Assembly (NCBI GenBank): GCA_030065615.1
Contig: JASJDR010000034.1
Location: 1 to 51,621 of the forward strand
Source of the DNA: Xenococcus sp. MO_188.B8
Lineage (GTDB): Bacteria; Cyanobacteriota; Cyanobacteriia; Cyanobacteriales; Xenococcaceae
Reading direction: 5' to 3'
Length of the DNA: 51,621 nt
The notes under the pieces are model-generated. The model did no database searches. It was not told the origin of the DNA and saw only the letters and a list, made by a program, of their open reading frames with translations. Of the stretch, positions 50,723-51,621 are shown one piece after another (the first letter of the stretch is position 1; each line of letters opens with the position of its first letter). The position numbers and the translations under genes are program-made.

Positions 50723-51621
50723 TAGGTTGTCAACTTTGAAATGACGGGTTGAGATTAGACAAGGAAGACAAACTAGTATATCAAGTCATGGGATATAAAC
50801 ATCAAACTATGCGACGCTTACACCCATCTCATTGGGGTGTAAAGGAACCTGTTCGGGCTTTCTGACCTAGCGGTCAGACTCTGGTACCGCCGAACCCGTA
50901 TCGGCGTGAGAGGTGCGACTCTGCTGTTTATCCAGAGCACCGATCTGGACAAGCCCCGCTCCGTGTTCTGGGCTTTGTATTTGCGCTTGCGCTTGCGAAA
51001 CTCTACCCGAAGGGGCAGCTCTACCTGAAGGGGCAGCTCTACCTGAAGGGGCAGCTCTACCCGAAGGAGCAGCTCTACCCGGAAGGTCTCAGCTGAGGAA
51101 TGCGCACCTGGCAAGGGAAAGTCGATCCAGCAATAGAGAAAATTTACTAGTGGGGAGAGAAAACCCTGGCACATCCTCTGGCAAAGACCGTAATGCTTCA
51201 CCAACGGATTGACTTGGGAATGCTGATCAAGAGAGCAGATATTCCGTCATTCGAGGATAGTCCCACGTAGATGGTATGGCTTGAAGAATGCGCCTTAAGA
51301 GAAGGTAGAAGGATTTGGGTTTTATTCGAAAAAGTATGTTTTCAGAATAGTATGGAGTGTTATTCCTCAATTCAAACTTGATAAGCTACCAGTGCTGCTA
51401 TATGAATGTAACCATCTCAACTCACAAAATGAACGCCAGACACTAGTGGACATGGGCGTAAATACAACAACCATTAGAAAAGCTTGAAAGCCTTACTCTA
51501 AAAAACTTTTGACTGTCTTGCCGAGCGTTCCCTCTCTTGGTCAGCATTCCCTTGCCCAGAACACGGAGCTGGGTAAACGCCTGTCGGCGGCGCGGGGTCT
51601 GACCGCTTGCGTCTTACGCCG
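50723..51621. other. Non-coding end of the window, mostly mosaic repeats
   Basis: No protein-like frame is seen in the last 900 bases. About 50815-51110 and 51540-51621 are GC-rich mosaic sequence; 51110-51530 is less GC-rich and matches nothing I recognise. Words shared with other blocks are GCCCAGAACACGGAGCTGGG (51553-51572; its start is inverted at 50960-50972) and GCGTCTTACGCCG at the end of the window. The window cuts this region. Confidence 0.6.
51001..51082. repeat. 18-bp tandem repeat array
   Basis: Four full copies and one partial copy of CTCTACC(C/T)GAAGGGGCAG stand head to tail at 51001-51018, 51019-51036, 51037-51054, 51055-51072 and 51073 onward. The multiple of three creates open frames in both directions, but no start or codon pattern supports a gene. 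It lies inside a mosaic region. Confidence 0.9.

Noticed and set aside
51001-51082. CRISPR array
   Set aside because: The 18-bp units are directly adjacent with no spacers, and no cas genes are in the window.
50818-51212. Open frames of 99-128 codons at the end of the window
   Set aside because: They arise from the 18-bp tandem repeat and mosaic sequence; composition is not protein-like.
1-51621. tRNA or rRNA genes
   Set aside because: I scanned the intergenic regions on both strands for T-loop words (GGTTCGAATCC-like) and rRNA stretches and saw none; a covariance search would be needed to exclude a diverged one.

Overview
The window is cyanobacterial DNA. It is AT-rich with many copies of the octamer GCGATCGC (HIP1), short heptamer tandem repeats, small MITE-like palindromes, and typically cyanobacterial genes: a PatA/CheY/CheW/MCP/CheA motility operon, DUF3155, a CcmS-like protein, solanesyl diphosphate synthase, a group 2 sigma factor, and a GAF histidine kinase resembling Hik2/CSK. 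I cannot name the species. The number of interspersed elements and multi-domain signalling proteins suggests a fairly large, repeat-rich genome.

Layout. 1-4033: a small ORF cut short by a MITE end, then metH. 4286-7751: a membrane protein with three SHOCT-like repeats, and upstream of it on the same strand a 729-aa CHAT protease / pseudokinase / globin-like fusion, the most unusual gene here. 8025-10890: ABM-family and GNAT genes, larC, and a YciO-type YrdC protein. 11053-14854: a two-TM hypothetical, an RTX-repeat protein and an SBBP beta-propeller protein. 15417-18128: a C15-like peptidase, a lumenal/periplasmic thioredoxin, and a tail-anchored globin-like protein that lacks the proximal His. 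18486-23835: an orphan DppB-type permease, a HEAT-repeat protein, a GNAT, and a kinase-pseudokinase-TPR protein, followed by a decayed transposase. 24202-31387: five-gene chemotaxis-type operon. 31663-36803: an ABC importer of the SsuABC/TauABC type and a ureohydrolase that I call guanidine hydrolase (gdmH), because a guanidine-I (ykkC) riboswitch lies directly upstream. 37960-43437: dcd, a glycosyltransferase, a frameshifted nrtS-like gene, the Hik2-like kinase, DUF3155 and a sigma factor. 44575-50722: REC-GGDEF-EAL, purN, ccmS-like, HDAC-family deacetylase, a small membrane protein, and sds.

How the genes fit together. The clearest functional units are the guanidine module (riboswitch, hydrolase, and possibly the nearby importer) and the motility operon, whose gene order matches the hmp/pil-type systems that control type IV pili. 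Two globin-fold proteins in one 12-kb stretch, one with and one without the heme-ligating His, together with the CHAT fusion point to redox or gas sensing linked to regulated proteolysis. That link is inference.

The other theme is invasion by small elements. GC-rich mosaic repeats fill intergenic spaces at about 19.5, 38.8, 44.0-44.6, 47.1, 49.2 and 50.8-51.6 kb. A palindromic repeat sits in frame inside metH, a MITE end supplies a stop codon, and a heptamer repeat supplies the larC stop codon.
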